Of a stretch of DNA of 64,000 nt, positions 17,446-27,310 are shown piece after piece (positions within the stretch are counted from its first letter, which is position 1; every line of letters starts with the position of its first letter). The DNA is from Corynebacterium incognita (GTDB lineage Bacteria; Actinomycetota; Actinomycetes; Mycobacteriales; Mycobacteriaceae), in assembly GCF_014217255.1 (NCBI RefSeq), contig NZ_CP059404.1:1178001-1242000 (forward strand), in the 5' to 3' direction. A program made the position numbers and the translations under genes. The notes beneath the pieces were generated by a model. It saw nothing but the letters and a program-made list of their open reading frames with translations, did no database searches and was not told where the DNA came from.

Positions 17446-19658
17446 ACCGGGGGTCAGCTCTCGAAACCCCTGATAGACTTCACCGGGAAGCCCCGCCGTA
17501 AATACCTCTGCTGGGGTTCAATTCTCGAAACCCCTGATAGACTTCATGAACACCAACCACCCGTCAACCACCAGCTGGGGTTCAATTCTCGAAACCCCTG
17601 ATAGACTTCTCTACTCATCGTCCCGCTCCCTATCTAGGCTGGGGTTCAATTCTCGAAACCCCTGATAGACTTCACAGGTGAGATGGCCGTCATCGCGGAC
17701 CAGCTGGGGTTCAATTCTCGAAACCCCTGATAGACTTCCTTACGAGCAACAGCATCACGGTCATCCGCTGGGGTTCAATTCTCGAAACCCCTGATAGACT
17801 TCAATCGTGACCAGTACGCCCGCGTCCTCAGCTGGGGTTCAATTCTCGAAACCCCTGATAGACTTCTAAGCCGCGCCAGCAACCCAGACTCATCGCTGGG
17901 GTTCAATTCTCGAAACCGCTGATAGACTTCCACCGCGGGGAACCGCGTCCTGGTACATGCTGGGGTTCAATTCTCGAAACCCCTGATAGACTTCCCGGGA
18001 TACGCCCATCATCCACGCACCGGCTGGGGTTCAATTCTCGAAACCCCTGATAGACTTCCGCCCCATGATCCCAACCTTCGGCCCATGCTGGGGTTCAATT
18101 CTCGAAACCCCTGATAGACTTCGTTACGCACCAGACGAATCACTGCATCAGCTGGGGTTCAATTCTCGAAACCCCTGATAGACTTCAACTTAGAGTTGCG
18201 TGAGTCCAGGTGGAGCTGGGGTTCAATTCTCGAAACCCCTGATAGACTTCCGCCGCATCCACGAGTACTGGGCGACGTGCTGGGGTTCAATTCTCGAAAC
18301 CCCTGATAGACTTCCTCCCAGCCATCGCAGATGAGCTAGAGGGCTGGGGTTCAATTCTCGAAACCCCTGGTAGACTTCGCGAACGTGTGGAACCGCGCCC
18401 GTGAAGGCTGGGGTTCAATTCTCGAAACCCCTGATAGACTTCGGTGTCCCCCGCGTTGAGTGCGTCGATGGCTGGGGTTCAATTCTCGAAACCCCTGATA
18501 GACTTCCATGAAGTTTCACCCCCGCGTCACCGAGGCTGGGGTTCAATTCTCGAAACCCCTGATAGACTTCGTCGGCGACGGAACAAGCCCTTTTCCATGC
18601 TGGGGTTCAATTCTCGAAACCCCTGATAGACTTCCTGGCTGACCGGCGCGCTCGCTACCAGCGCTGGGGTTCAATTCTCGAAACCCCTGATAGACTTCGC
18701 ATGGCCTGGGATAACGGAGGGCAACCGCTGGGGTTCAATTCTCGAAACCCCTGATAGACTTCAGTTCAGCGACATACCGCGGTGCGGCAGGCTGGGGTTC
18801 AATTCTCGAAACCCCTGATAGACTTCCCAGGACACCTACCCACTGCCCCTCATCGCTGGGGTTCAATTCTCGAAACCCCTGATAGACTTCAAAGCACTAG
18901 AACCATGACCCCACACGAGCTGGGGTTCAATTCTCGAAACCCCTGATAGACTTCACACCCGTATCCTTGCCATCCTGCGTGCGCTGGGGTTCAATTCTCG
19001 AAACCCCTGATAGACTTCGGGAAAGGAATCTTCATCGTCACGGACTGCTGGGGTTCAATTCTCGAAACCCCTGATAGACTTCGACCATCGCATCTGGATG
19101 GAGCTGGAACGCTGGGGTTCAATTCTCGAAACCCCTGATAGACTTCTTCTCGTCCAGGTTAATCTCCTGGTACTGCTGGGGTTCAATTCTCGAAACCCCT
19201 GATAGACTTCGGATGCGTTACCGCGAGCTGCTCGCTCTGCTGGGGTTCAATTCTCGAAACCCCTGATAGACTTCTGTTAGTCACGGTTGTCTCCTTTTCT
19301 GTGCTGGGGTTCAATTCTCGAAACCCCTGATAGACTTCGTTTCCGCCGCCGCAAGCTCCGGCAACTGCTGGGGTTCAATTCTCGAAACCCCTGATAGACT
19401 TCCAAACGGGCCAGCCGTCACAGACTCGGAGCTGGGGTTCAATTCTCGAAACCCCTGATAGACTTCCAAACGGGCCAGCCGTCACAGACTCGGAGCTGGG
19501 GTTCAATTCTCGAAACCCCTGATAGACTTCGGGTGCAGGTGCGTGAAGATTTTTCTACGCTGGGGTTCAATTCTCGAAACCCCTGATAGACTTCATCTGC
19601 ATCCCGCCAAGGGTTGATGCATGCTGGGGTTCAATTCTCGAAACCCCTGATAGACTTC
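17446..19658 (+). CRISPR. Type II-C CRISPR array, 35 repeats and 34 spacers
   Basis: Repeats are 36 bp, beginning GCTGGGGTTCAATTCTCG and ending CCCCTGATAGACTTC. Spacers are 28 bp (64-bp period), except one of 29 bp at 17674-17702. The first repeat (17446-17481) has a degenerate 5' third. The repeat at 17895 has C-to-G at position 24 and that at 18343 has A-to-G at position 28; the others appear identical. Two spacers (19403-19430 and 19467-19494) are the same sequence. Pairing with the tracrRNA fixes the crRNA strand as +, opposite to the cas genes. Repeat positions 26-34 (TGATAGACT) match an extended -10 promoter, so each spacer can be transcribed separately. Open frames crossing the array are artefacts. 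Confidence 0.98.
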
Positions 19659-19708
19659 AGTTAAGTCGAAAAATCGCCTTTAACTGGGGTCTTTTCGGGG
19701 TCCCTTCG

Positions 19709-20038
19709 TCAAAAAATGGTCATTTGTGTTGGAGTTTCTTCCGTTTTGGCTTCTTGCGCACGAGAAAAGCGAATCGCTTTTGCCCACTGAACGTCAGTGA
19801 CGCTGATAATTCGGATGTCGCCGCCGCGCGGGAGCTGCGTTTTGAGTATCTTAACTACGTTTGCGACCCTTGCAGCGAGTGGGAAGTATTGGACATAGAC
19901 ACTGAATTGTGCGCGACCGAACCCAAGGTCTTGCAATTGGTTCCTAAATCGAGTGGCTTCCGATCGTTCACGTTTGGTACCTACTGGTAAATCAAACATT
20001 ACAATGCACCACACTGGCTCTTTACCTTTCGCTGGCAT
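19709..20038 (-). CDS. cas2: CRISPR-associated endoribonuclease Cas2, type II
   Basis: A 109-residue ferredoxin-fold protein with the conserved beta-1 motif WCIVMFDLPV, Asp16 being the metal-site residue. Cas2 forms the integrase complex with Cas1 that inserts new spacers. The start used (MPAKGKEPVW) lies within the end of cas1, a 17-bp overlap; ATGs 12 and 27 bp further upstream are alternatives. It is the last gene of the cas9-cas1-cas2 operon and lies only 50 bp from the array. The array's terminal repeat promoter points into cas2 from the opposite strand. Confidence 0.93.
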   Translation of the reverse strand: MPAKGKEPVWCIVMFDLPVGTKRERSEATRFRNQLQDLGFGRAQFSVYVQYFPLAARVANVVKILKTQLPRGGDIRIISVTDVQWAKAIRFSRAQEAKTEETPTQMTIF

Positions 20039-20930
20039 TGAGCTCGCCATCCCATTTGGGAACATCTAATGTTGGCACATCCAACTCGACATATTTTCCG
20101 TAAAGCTGTGCGAACTCGACAAACACCGTTGGAATTGTTTTGCCGCTACGAGAGAAAGGCCGTTCAAAACCAGCTGCAATCTGAGTCTTGAGTTCCTTAG
20201 TAAGTTCTTCGCTTGTTCCCCATTCTCGGAAAACAATGTAATCCACCATCGGCCGAAATGGCTCAATAAGGTCATCCACCAACGCAAAAGCGTTTCCACG
20301 CCCTCGATGGAAAACACCTAAGGAACCGGCAAGTCCGGCGGAAGTAACAGCGCGGATTCCATAGCCACGCAACAAAGTGTAACCATAGTCAAGGCCACCA
20401 TTGATTCCGCTGCGGGACCCAGGATTACGACTTGAAAATCCTTCTCGGCGGAGAAGCGACCAATAAATCCTAGCAGCTTGAGCTTCACAATTGTCCGTAT
20501 CTCCTGAACGTACGGACTTGACAATCTCTGCCAATTGATGTGCTGTATCAGGCACTATAGCGTCAGCAGCTCTAGCCTGACCGTATATCTTGGCCTTAAT
20601 AATGGCCTTCCAGGCGGCCTTCTTTTTGGGAAGCGCCAATTCTGCCTGTGCTCGTTGGCGCGCGCCGACTCTCGTATGCTCACGCCATGGCAATGCACCG
20701 GCAACGGGAATGCTTCGCCAATCACACACTAAAACAGCAACATCAAGTTCACTAAGCTTGGCGAGTACCGCTCCTGAAATCCCGGTCTTAGTTCCGATGA
20801 GTAGTACGGCGACCTGAGCCAGTGGGACATCAAACTCATCGGGCCCCTTTTGGATGACGAGTCGACCCCTCCTATATCGAATGCTTCCCTCGAGTGCCGA
20901 GCAGTCAATAACCCGCCATCCTGTATTCAT
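20022..20930 (-). CDS. cas1: CRISPR-associated integrase Cas1, type II
   Basis: A 302-residue Cas1. Metal-binding residues are visible as Glu149 (CEAQAARIYW), His208 (GVFHRGRGN) and Glu223 in LVDDLIEPFRP. It catalyses spacer integration with Cas2. The ATG lies 2 bp after the cas9 stop codon and the gene overlaps cas2, so the three genes form one tight operon. The size and the absence of csn2 or cas4 nearby fit subtype II-C. Confidence 0.95.
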   Translation of the reverse strand: MNTGWRVIDCSALEGSIRYRRGRLVIQKGPDEFDVPLAQVAVLLIGTKTGISGAVLAKLSELDVAVLVCDWRSIPVAGALPWREHTRVGARQRAQAELALPKKKAAWKAIIKAKIYGQARAADAIVPDTAHQLAEIVKSVRSGDTDNCEAQAARIYWSLLRREGFSSRNPGSRSGINGGLDYGYTLLRGYGIRAVTSAGLAGSLGVFHRGRGNAFALVDDLIEPFRPMVDYIVFREWGTSEELTKELKTQIAAGFERPFSRSGKTIPTVFVEFAQLYGKYVELDVPTLDVPKWDGELNASER

Positions 20931-20932
20931 TG

Positions 20933-23900
20933 TTATGCCTTCCAGGTAATTGGCAGGTGCGCTGCCGAACGCAGCCGAACCCGACCAAGCGCATCGCGGC
21001 GAACAACGACGACGTCACCGGCCCCCCAAAGCACATTGACGGCCGTGATCCACCCACGACTATCCACGACTTTTGCAACATCCGCATGGTATTTCAACAC
21101 ACCATTCTTATCTTTTAGGCCTTCCGCACTTAGCTGCAACGGGCGCAAGCGAAACCTCGAATTCGAATAGAATCCATCAACCCGCCAGCGGGTCGTCGGG
21201 CCAATCTCCTGCTGGAAATTGCCTACTTGGCCGGAGTTGAAGGGATGGGGGTTGATGTGGAGTTCGTCGTCGGTGACGATCCAACCAAGATATGTGGCAG
21301 TGCCTTCGCGTAGAGCCTTACGCAATTTGGGCTCTGCTTGGCGCATGGAGATGGTCTGTTGAGTCAGCTCGGCGGTGAAGACGTCCTCATTGCGGAACTT
21401 CGCAGCATCATGTGAGTAGACACGGAGCATAGCAAACGCTGGCTTTTTGCCACCGTCAATGCGATAGATGCGTGCGTGGTGGAAGCGGCTAATCTCTGCG
21501 TAACCACCACGCACCTTGATGGCGCCAGCAGCAACCGGGAAGAACTCGACCTCGTCGTCGGGACCGAAATGCGTGCCGTTGACGCGGATTGAACGCTCCG
21601 GGTTTGCGGGGAGGCCGTCCTTCCAATCGAAGTCAGGCTCGCGGGTCAAGGCACACCACAAAGCTTCGGAGGCAGCACGATCAATGACTTCAACCGGTAT
21701 TGCGGATGACACTTTCAGCGTCGCCAGTGCGCCGATGGAGTCTTCGTGGGCACGCCCATTACCGATGCGCAAACGCAGGTTTGTTTTCACTGGGATGCGG
21801 TCGTTGGTAAGTGCATCCTGGAGTAGTTGGCCAAGCTTGTGCATGCGCGGCTGCCAGCGTGCCCAGGCGGCACGGTGAGCGGCATCGGAACCGGTGAACT
21901 CTTTCCATTGCGGAGGAGTTCGCTTAAGTTCGGATTCACGCTTCATGTTTGAACGCAACGCGAGTGTTTGTGCAACGTATGGTGTCAAGAGGCTCACTAC
22001 GGCCGCATCCACAGCATGGTGACGTCGATCAAAACGGGATTTTCCGGTGCCATCGACGAAGCGCAAGTTGTCGGAAATCCCGGCTGCCATGCGTGCTTGC
22101 GCAGTAATGGCGCCACGATAGACGTTGACCTTAGTGTCAGTGTCCTGGAAGCGGAACGCTATGCGGGACCGCAACTCGTTGGCCATCCAGGCCACCGATT
22201 CGATTGAACGAGCGTCCAAAGGTTCGTCCTGAGTCGTACGACGCAGACGTTCGATAACCTTTTGGGTGAACTTCTTTGCGTCCTTGGAGGATTGTCCAGG
22301 ATCGTGATTCCAATGCCGCGTGCGATCAATGGCTTCCTTGAGGCTCACGCCAGGAATATTGCACTGCTTCGCCCACACGGAGAATACGGCATTGGACTTT
22401 GAAAGATTGCAACGATGGCAGACGGCGACCAAGTTGTCCCGCGTGTTCGTGGAGCCTTCGCCCTTCTGCGGGACGATATGGTCCATCTCGCAATTCTGGA
22501 AGGTAATCGGTGAACCACAGTAGGCACACTGGCTATTCTGACGTTGTACGGACTGGTACCGCCACAGGTCGGCACGGGAACGCTTTCCTGTGGTCCCCAA
22601 CTTGTCGTTGAGTTCCTTGAACAGCTCATTGTTCCGCTTGGCACGCTTGTTGTTTTCGCGGTCGATTTCGCGGGCCACGGACTCGGACGAGAAACCGTCA
22701 CGTACGTGCTCGATGACCACTGACTGTGGAGCACCCCATTCGTCGGCGGCGGCATCTAACCACCGAGCGACTTCCTTCAGGACGCGATCCACAGCCGGGT
22801 TGCCCACTGGTTCGCCAACAGGTTGTGCTGGCGGCGCCCAATCTTCGGGGATTCCAAACTCCTGACGGCGCGCCGTGTAAAGATCGACTCCTTCGCTGAC
22901 CATGCGCTTAGTGAGTCGACGGAGAGTGTCCTCACTGTACGCTGCGCGACCGAACGGCAGGTGAAGAGAGTCGAGCTTCTCATGCTCTTCTTCGGATACA
23001 GAAACAAAGAACGCTTGAACAACCGCGCCCTCCGGCGAATCTAAGTCAATGTTGTCAGCATTGGAGAGCGCCTTGAGCATGGCGTCACGGTGCTCCTGCG
23101 GCGCGGCCTTCCACCACTTGGCAAGCTCTTTTGCCTTCGAACCTTCAATGATGCGGTTAGTGTCGTGGACTGGTGGCCGGGCGCCGGCGCGCTCACCGTC
23201 GTCCGTGATGGTCGCGGTACCTTGCAGCTGGCCACGGTCGATATCCAACTGCTCAGCTACCAGGATCCACTCCGGCTCGGTCTTAGCAGGCAACGAAACT
23301 AGGTAGTCGAACAGCACCTTGAACTGGTTGGGATTAAGTGGCTTAGACTCGTTGTTTTCACGGATGCGAAGGTTGCCCAAGAGCGCAGCAATGCGATACC
23401 GCTGGAACGCGTCGGAAGCCTTGAGAGCACGGTACTTGTTCGGTTGTAGGGGGTCCTTGCCCACGCGACCTACCTGAGCGCCCTTAGGGGATTCGGCTTC
23501 AAAAACTAGGTCAATAACTTTCTTGCGGAGCGCATCATCGAGTCCTTGGACTTCGAAAATCTTGTTGATTTCCAGGGCGTGGTCGCACTGCTGAAGCCGC
23601 GCGCTTATGAGTGCAGACTTGACCTGCTCTGGTTCCTTCTTCTTGTCCTTGTTTTTTCCGCCGCCCCGGATGCGGTCTTCGCCGAAATCGGCGACGGCGA
23701 TAAGCTGTGCAACGGTTGCGTCGTCAGGCAACTTAACGTTCTTAGCCTTCTCGATGCCAGCCTTGATTTCCTTGAAAGCATCGCTGGTTCCTTGAGGTGA
23801 ATAAAGGGACTGTACCCGCTGATAAGGATTACGCCAGCCGCGGTGGTGAGCAATGTGACGGATTGCAACTGACAATAGCTCGCCCTGACGCGCGGGATCG

Positions 23901-24247
23901 GCGACACGTTGCTTGGCCAGCTCAATGCGGGCTTTCCACGGGAAATAGGGATCCTCGTAGTACTCGTTGGGCAGTGTCTTCCAGCCTTGGTCATTGAGGA
24001 AGGTCTCAAGACGGCGAATACGCTTCTTGATGCGGCGGTAACGACGCCGAGTACGACGCGCGACACCCGATGATGCGAGTCGCGTGGTAGCAGTTTTTTG
24101 CTGGTCAGGGTCCAACCCCGAATCATGGAGATGAGACACAATGCTCAGCAGCTCAGTTGGCTGGTCTTGGTCATCCAACTCCACGGCAGCAAAGCCAATG
24201 GAGTAGCTACCAACGTCAATACCGACAACATAACGGCGTGGATCCAT
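20933..24247 (-). CDS. cas9: Cas9 RNA-guided DNA endonuclease, compact type II-C
   Basis: A 1104-residue Cas9. RuvC-I has Asp11 (VVGIDVGSYSIGF), and an Arg-rich bridge helix follows at about residues 60-85. RuvC-II has Glu513 (VVIEHVRDG). The HNH domain has Asp589-His590 (DHIVPQ) and Asn614. RuvC-III has His743 and Asp747 (HHAVDAAV). The HNH also has two Cys pairs (Cys574/Cys577 and Cys610/Cys613) with the zinc-binding spacing known for the Actinomyces naeslundii enzyme. All catalytic residues are intact. The start (MDPRRY) follows AAGGGAC; the frame can be read 36 bp further upstream, but that would start inside the tracrRNA terminator. Confidence 0.97.
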   Translation of the reverse strand: MDPRRYVVGIDVGSYSIGFAAVELDDQDQPTELLSIVSHLHDSGLDPDQQKTATTRLASSGVARRTRRRYRRIKKRIRRLETFLNDQGWKTLPNEYYEDPYFPWKARIELAKQRVADPARQGELLSVAIRHIAHHRGWRNPYQRVQSLYSPQGTSDAFKEIKAGIEKAKNVKLPDDATVAQLIAVADFGEDRIRGGGKNKDKKKEPEQVKSALISARLQQCDHALEINKIFEVQGLDDALRKKVIDLVFEAESPKGAQVGRVGKDPLQPNKYRALKASDAFQRYRIAALLGNLRIRENNESKPLNPNQFKVLFDYLVSLPAKTEPEWILVAEQLDIDRGQLQGTATITDDGERAGARPPVHDTNRIIEGSKAKELAKWWKAAPQEHRDAMLKALSNADNIDLDSPEGAVVQAFFVSVSEEEHEKLDSLHLPFGRAAYSEDTLRRLTKRMVSEGVDLYTARRQEFGIPEDWAPPAQPVGEPVGNPAVDRVLKEVARWLDAAADEWGAPQSVVIEHVRDGFSSESVAREIDRENNKRAKRNNELFKELNDKLGTTGKRSRADLWRYQSVQRQNSQCAYCGSPITFQNCEMDHIVPQKGEGSTNTRDNLVAVCHRCNLSKSNAVFSVWAKQCNIPGVSLKEAIDRTRHWNHDPGQSSKDAKKFTQKVIERLRRTTQDEPLDARSIESVAWMANELRSRIAFRFQDTDTKVNVYRGAITAQARMAAGISDNLRFVDGTGKSRFDRRHHAVDAAVVSLLTPYVAQTLALRSNMKRESELKRTPPQWKEFTGSDAAHRAAWARWQPRMHKLGQLLQDALTNDRIPVKTNLRLRIGNGRAHEDSIGALATLKVSSAIPVEVIDRAASEALWCALTREPDFDWKDGLPANPERSIRVNGTHFGPDDEVEFFPVAAGAIKVRGGYAEISRFHHARIYRIDGGKKPAFAMLRVYSHDAAKFRNEDVFTAELTQQTISMRQAEPKLRKALREGTATYLGWIVTDDELHINPHPFNSGQVGNFQQEIGPTTRWRVDGFYSNSRFRLRPLQLSAEGLKDKNGVLKYHADVAKVVDSRGWITAVNVLWGAGDVVVVRRDALGRVRLRSAAHLPITWKA

Positions 24248-24268
24248 CAAGACAGTCCCTTCGGGTAG

Positions 24269-24350
24269 AAAAAAGACCGGCACCCGAAGGTGCCGGCCGG
24301 AGCATTCAGCCCTGCAAGCGAGGCAGAGCCTTACTGAGGTTCAATTCTCG
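24269..24350 (-). ncRNA. tracrRNA
   Basis: On the minus strand, 24350-24333 is an 18-nt anti-repeat complementary to the first 18 bases of the CRISPR repeat, with two G-U wobbles and no mismatch. It is followed by AAGGCTCTGCCTCG..., a GATTGCTCC-like nexus (AATGCTCCGG) and a terminator hairpin CCGGCACC/GGTGCCGG (24277-24296) with six U residues (24274-24269). The organisation matches the tracrRNA I recall for C. diphtheriae Cas9. A -10-like TATGCT (24362-24357) lies just upstream. The exact 5' end is inferred. Confidence 0.93.
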
Positions 24351-24442
24351 TGTTTGAGCATACGCTGAAATTCAGGGCGCGGCCACGAAATAGACAGCTA
24401 TTTCTCAGTGAGATCGATCACGCCCCATACGTCGAGATTCCC

Positions 24443-27271
24443 TTACTTGACCACCAGGTTCACCATGCGGCCGGGGACCACGACCTCCTTGACGATGGTC
24501 TTGCCTTGGGTGAGTTCCTGGACGCGGGCGTCGGCCTTGGCGAGTTCGGCGATGGTGTCCTTGGCGGCGTCGGCAGGCACCATGATGCGGGCCTTGACCT
24601 TGCCGTTGATCTGCACCGGCAGCTCCACCTCGTCGTCGGTGAGCCACTTCTCGTCGAAGGTGGGGAACGCCTCGTAGGTCACGGTGTCGTCGTGGCCCAG
24701 GCGGCGCCAGAGCTCCTCGGCGATGTGCGGGGCGACCGGCGCGACCATGATGACCAGGGGAGTCACGGCGTCGGCAGGCACGGCTTGGTTGGAGTAGGTC
24801 TTGGTGAGGTAGTTGACGTACTCGATGAGCTTAGCCACCACGGTGTTGACGCGCAGGTGCTCGTAGTCATCGCGCACGCCGGCGATGGTGCGGTGCAGGG
24901 CCTTGGTGTCCTCGTCCGTCAGCGCGGCGTCGGACGTAGCGAGCGCACCGGTGTCCTCGTTGACGATGAGGCGCCACAGGCGCTGCAGGAAGCGCTGCGC
25001 GCCGACGACGTCCTTGGTCGCCCACGGCCGCGAGGTATCCAGCGGGCCCATGGCCATCTCATAGACGCGGAGGGTATCCGCGCCGTAGTCGCGGCACATG
25101 TCGTCGGGGGAGACGGAGTTCTTGAGCGACTTGCCCATCTTGCCGTACTCCTGGTTGACCTCTTCGCCCTGGTAGAAGAACGTGCCGTCCTTCTCCTCAA
25201 CCTCTTCGGCCGGGACGTAGACGCCGCGGGCGTCGGTGTAGGCATAAGCCTGGATGTAGCCCTGGTTGTACAAGCGGCGGTACGGCTCGCGCGAGGTGAC
25301 GTGGCCGAGGTCAAAGAGGACCTTGTGCCAGAAGCGGGCGTAAAGCAGGTGGAGCACGGCGTGCTCGACACCGCCGACGTAGAGGTCGACGCCACCCGGA
25401 TCGTTGTCAGAGCGCGGCCCCGTCCAGTAGCGCTCGTTTTCGATGTCCACGACCTTCTCGGAATTAGTCGGGTCGATGTAACGCAGCTGGTAGAAGGAGG
25501 AACCTGCCCACTGCGGCATGACGTTGGTGTCACGATAATAGGTTTGTGGGCCGTCCCCAAGATCGAGTTCCACCTCGACCCACTCGTTGGCCTTGGCCAG
25601 CGGCGGCTGCGGCTCCGTATCGGAGTCCTCCGGATCGAAGGAGACCGGCTTGTAGTCCTGAACCTCCGGCAACTGCACGGGCAGCATGTCCTCCGGCAGG
25701 GCATGCGGCACACCCTCAGCGTCGTAGACGATAGGGAAGGGCTCGCCCCAGTAGCGCTGGCGGGCAAACAGCCAGTCGCGCAGCTTGTACTGCACCTTTT
25801 CCTGCCCCAGGTTCTGTTGGGAGAGCCAATCAATGGCCTCCGCATTGGCTTCGGCCTTGTTCTTGCCGTTGAGGTCCAAGCCAGAATCGTTGGCGGAGTT
25901 GACCAGGGTGCCGTCCTCGGTGAAGGCCGCTTCGGCGATGTTGCCGCCGGAGACGACCTCCTGGATGGGCAGGCCGAATTCAGTAGCGAACTCGTAGTCG
26001 CGGGCGTCGTGTGCCGGGACCGCCATGATGGCGCCGGTGCCGTAGCCGGTGAGCACGTAGTCCGCGATGAACACGGGCACCTGCGCGCCGTTAACCGGGT
26101 TGGTGGCGTACACCCCCAGGAAGACGCCGGTCTTGTCCTTGTTTTCCTGGCGCTCCAGGTCGGACTTAGCGGCGATGGCGGCGCGGTAGGCCTCCACGGC
26201 CTCCTTGGGGTCGTCGTGGCCATAGGTCCAGCGCTCGTCGACGTCGGCGTCGTAGGGGACGGGGGAGACGATGGCGTCGACAAGCTCGTGCTCAGGCGCG
26301 AGCACCATGTAGGTGGCGCCGAACAGGGTGTCCGGGCGGGTGGTGAACACCGTGATGTCGTGGCCCTCGCAGGCAAAATCCACCTCGGCGCCGCGGGAGC
26401 GGCCGATCCAGTTGCGCTGCATGGACTTGACCTTCTCCGGCCAGTCCAGATCCTCAAGATCCTCGAGCAGGCGGTCGGAGTAGGCGGTAATCCGCATCAT
26501 CCACTGCTTCAAATTCTTACGGAAGACGGGGAAGTTGCCGCGCTCGGACTTGCCATCCGCGGTGACCTCCTCGTTGGCCAGCACGGTGCCCAGGCCCGGG
26601 CACCAGTTCACCGTGGAGTTAGACAGGTACACCAGGCGGAGCTCGTCCACCGCGGCGCGCTGCTCGGCGGGGGAGAGGTCGGCGTAGGTGCGGCCGTCCT
26701 TGGCGGTGCGCTGGCCGGACGAGAGTTCGTCGATAAGCTCTGCAATCGGGCGTGCCTTCTGCTGCTCCTCGTCGAACCAAGAATTGTAAATCTGCAGGAA
26801 GATCCATTGGGTCCAGGTGTAGAAGTCCTCGTCCGTGGTGGCCACGGAGCGGCGCATGTCATGGCCTAGGCCCAGCGCGCCGATCTGGCGGCGCATGTTC
26901 TCAATATTCGCCATGGTCGTGGTGCGCGGGTGCGTACCAGTCTGGATGGCGTACTGTTCCGCGGGCAGGCCAAAGGCGTCGTAGCCGAGGGTGTGCAGGA
27001 CGTTCTTGCCCAGCATGCGGTTAAAACGGGCGAAGACGTCCGTGGCGATGTAACCCAGCGGGTGGCCGACGTGCAGGCCCACGCCGGAGGGGTAGGGGAA
27101 CATGTCCTGGACGAACAGCTTGTCCTTAGGCAGGGGCGAGTCCGTGGCTAGGTCACCGACGGGGTTCGGCGCATGAAAGGTGCCATGCTCGTTCCAGTAG
27201 GCCTGCCAGGTCTTCTCAATCTCATTTGCCAGCTGCGGCGTATAACGGTAGGACTCGCTCGGGTTAGTCAT
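24443..27271 (-). CDS. leuS: Leucyl-tRNA synthetase
   Basis: A 942-residue class I aminoacyl-tRNA synthetase that charges tRNA-Leu. The HIGH motif is HVGH at residues 67-70 ([17 protein letters not shown]) and the KMSKS motif is KMGKS at 711-715. Between them lies the editing domain with the TTRPDT-type motif ([21 protein letters not shown]). Length and motif order are normal for bacterial LeuRS. It is a single-gene unit by appearance, flanked by the tracrRNA/cas9 unit downstream. Long open frames on the opposite strand are GC-driven shadows. Confidence 0.97.
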   Translation of the reverse strand: MTNPSESYRYTPQLANEIEKTWQAYWNEHGTFHAPNPVGDLATDSPLPKDKLFVQDMFPYPSGVGLHVGHPLGYIATDVFARFNRMLGKNVLHTLGYDAFGLPAEQYAIQTGTHPRTTTMANIENMRRQIGALGLGHDMRRSVATTDEDFYTWTQWIFLQIYNSWFDEEQQKARPIAELIDELSSGQRTAKDGRTYADLSPAEQRAAVDELRLVYLSNSTVNWCPGLGTVLANEEVTADGKSERGNFPVFRKNLKQWMMRITAYSDRLLEDLEDLDWPEKVKSMQRNWIGRSRGAEVDFACEGHDITVFTTRPDTLFGATYMVLAPEHELVDAIVSPVPYDADVDERWTYGHDDPKEAVEAYRAAIAAKSDLERQENKDKTGVFLGVYATNPVNGAQVPVFIADYVLTGYGTGAIMAVPAHDARDYEFATEFGLPIQEVVSGGNIAEAAFTEDGTLVNSANDSGLDLNGKNKAEANAEAIDWLSQQNLGQEKVQYKLRDWLFARQRYWGEPFPIVYDAEGVPHALPEDMLPVQLPEVQDYKPVSFDPEDSDTEPQPPLAKANEWVEVELDLGDGPQTYYRDTNVMPQWAGSSFYQLRYIDPTNSEKVVDIENERYWTGPRSDNDPGGVDLYVGGVEHAVLHLLYARFWHKVLFDLGHVTSREPYRRLYNQGYIQAYAYTDARGVYVPAEEVEEKDGTFFYQGEEVNQEYGKMGKSLKNSVSPDDMCRDYGADTLRVYEMAMGPLDTSRPWATKDVVGAQRFLQRLWRLIVNEDTGALATSDAALTDEDTKALHRTIAGVRDDYEHLRVNTVVAKLIEYVNYLTKTYSNQAVPADAVTPLVIMVAPVAPHIAEELWRRLGHDDTVTYEAFPTFDEKWLTDDEVELPVQINGKVKARIMVPADAAKDTIAELAKADARVQELTQGKTIVKEVVVPGRMVNLVVK

Positions 27272-27310
27272 GGTTCACCAGTGTAATAGCCACAGGTGAG
27301 CCGCGGGCCA

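Noticed and set aside
17283..18626. Small open frames crossing the left flank and the CRISPR array.
   Set aside because: They are translations of repeats and spacers; no ribosome-binding site or family match.
24248..24283. An upstream start of Cas9 adding 12 residues (MPVFFLPEGTVL).
   Set aside because: It would begin inside the tracrRNA terminator hairpin; the internal ATG has a good AAGGGAC ribosome-binding site and gives the normal Cas9 N-terminus.
24350..26869. An 839-codon open frame on the + strand.
   Set aside because: It is exactly antisense to leuS, begins inside the tracrRNA region, has low-complexity Val/Gly/Leu/His-rich sequence with no recognisable domain, and is explained by the GC skew of leuS codons.
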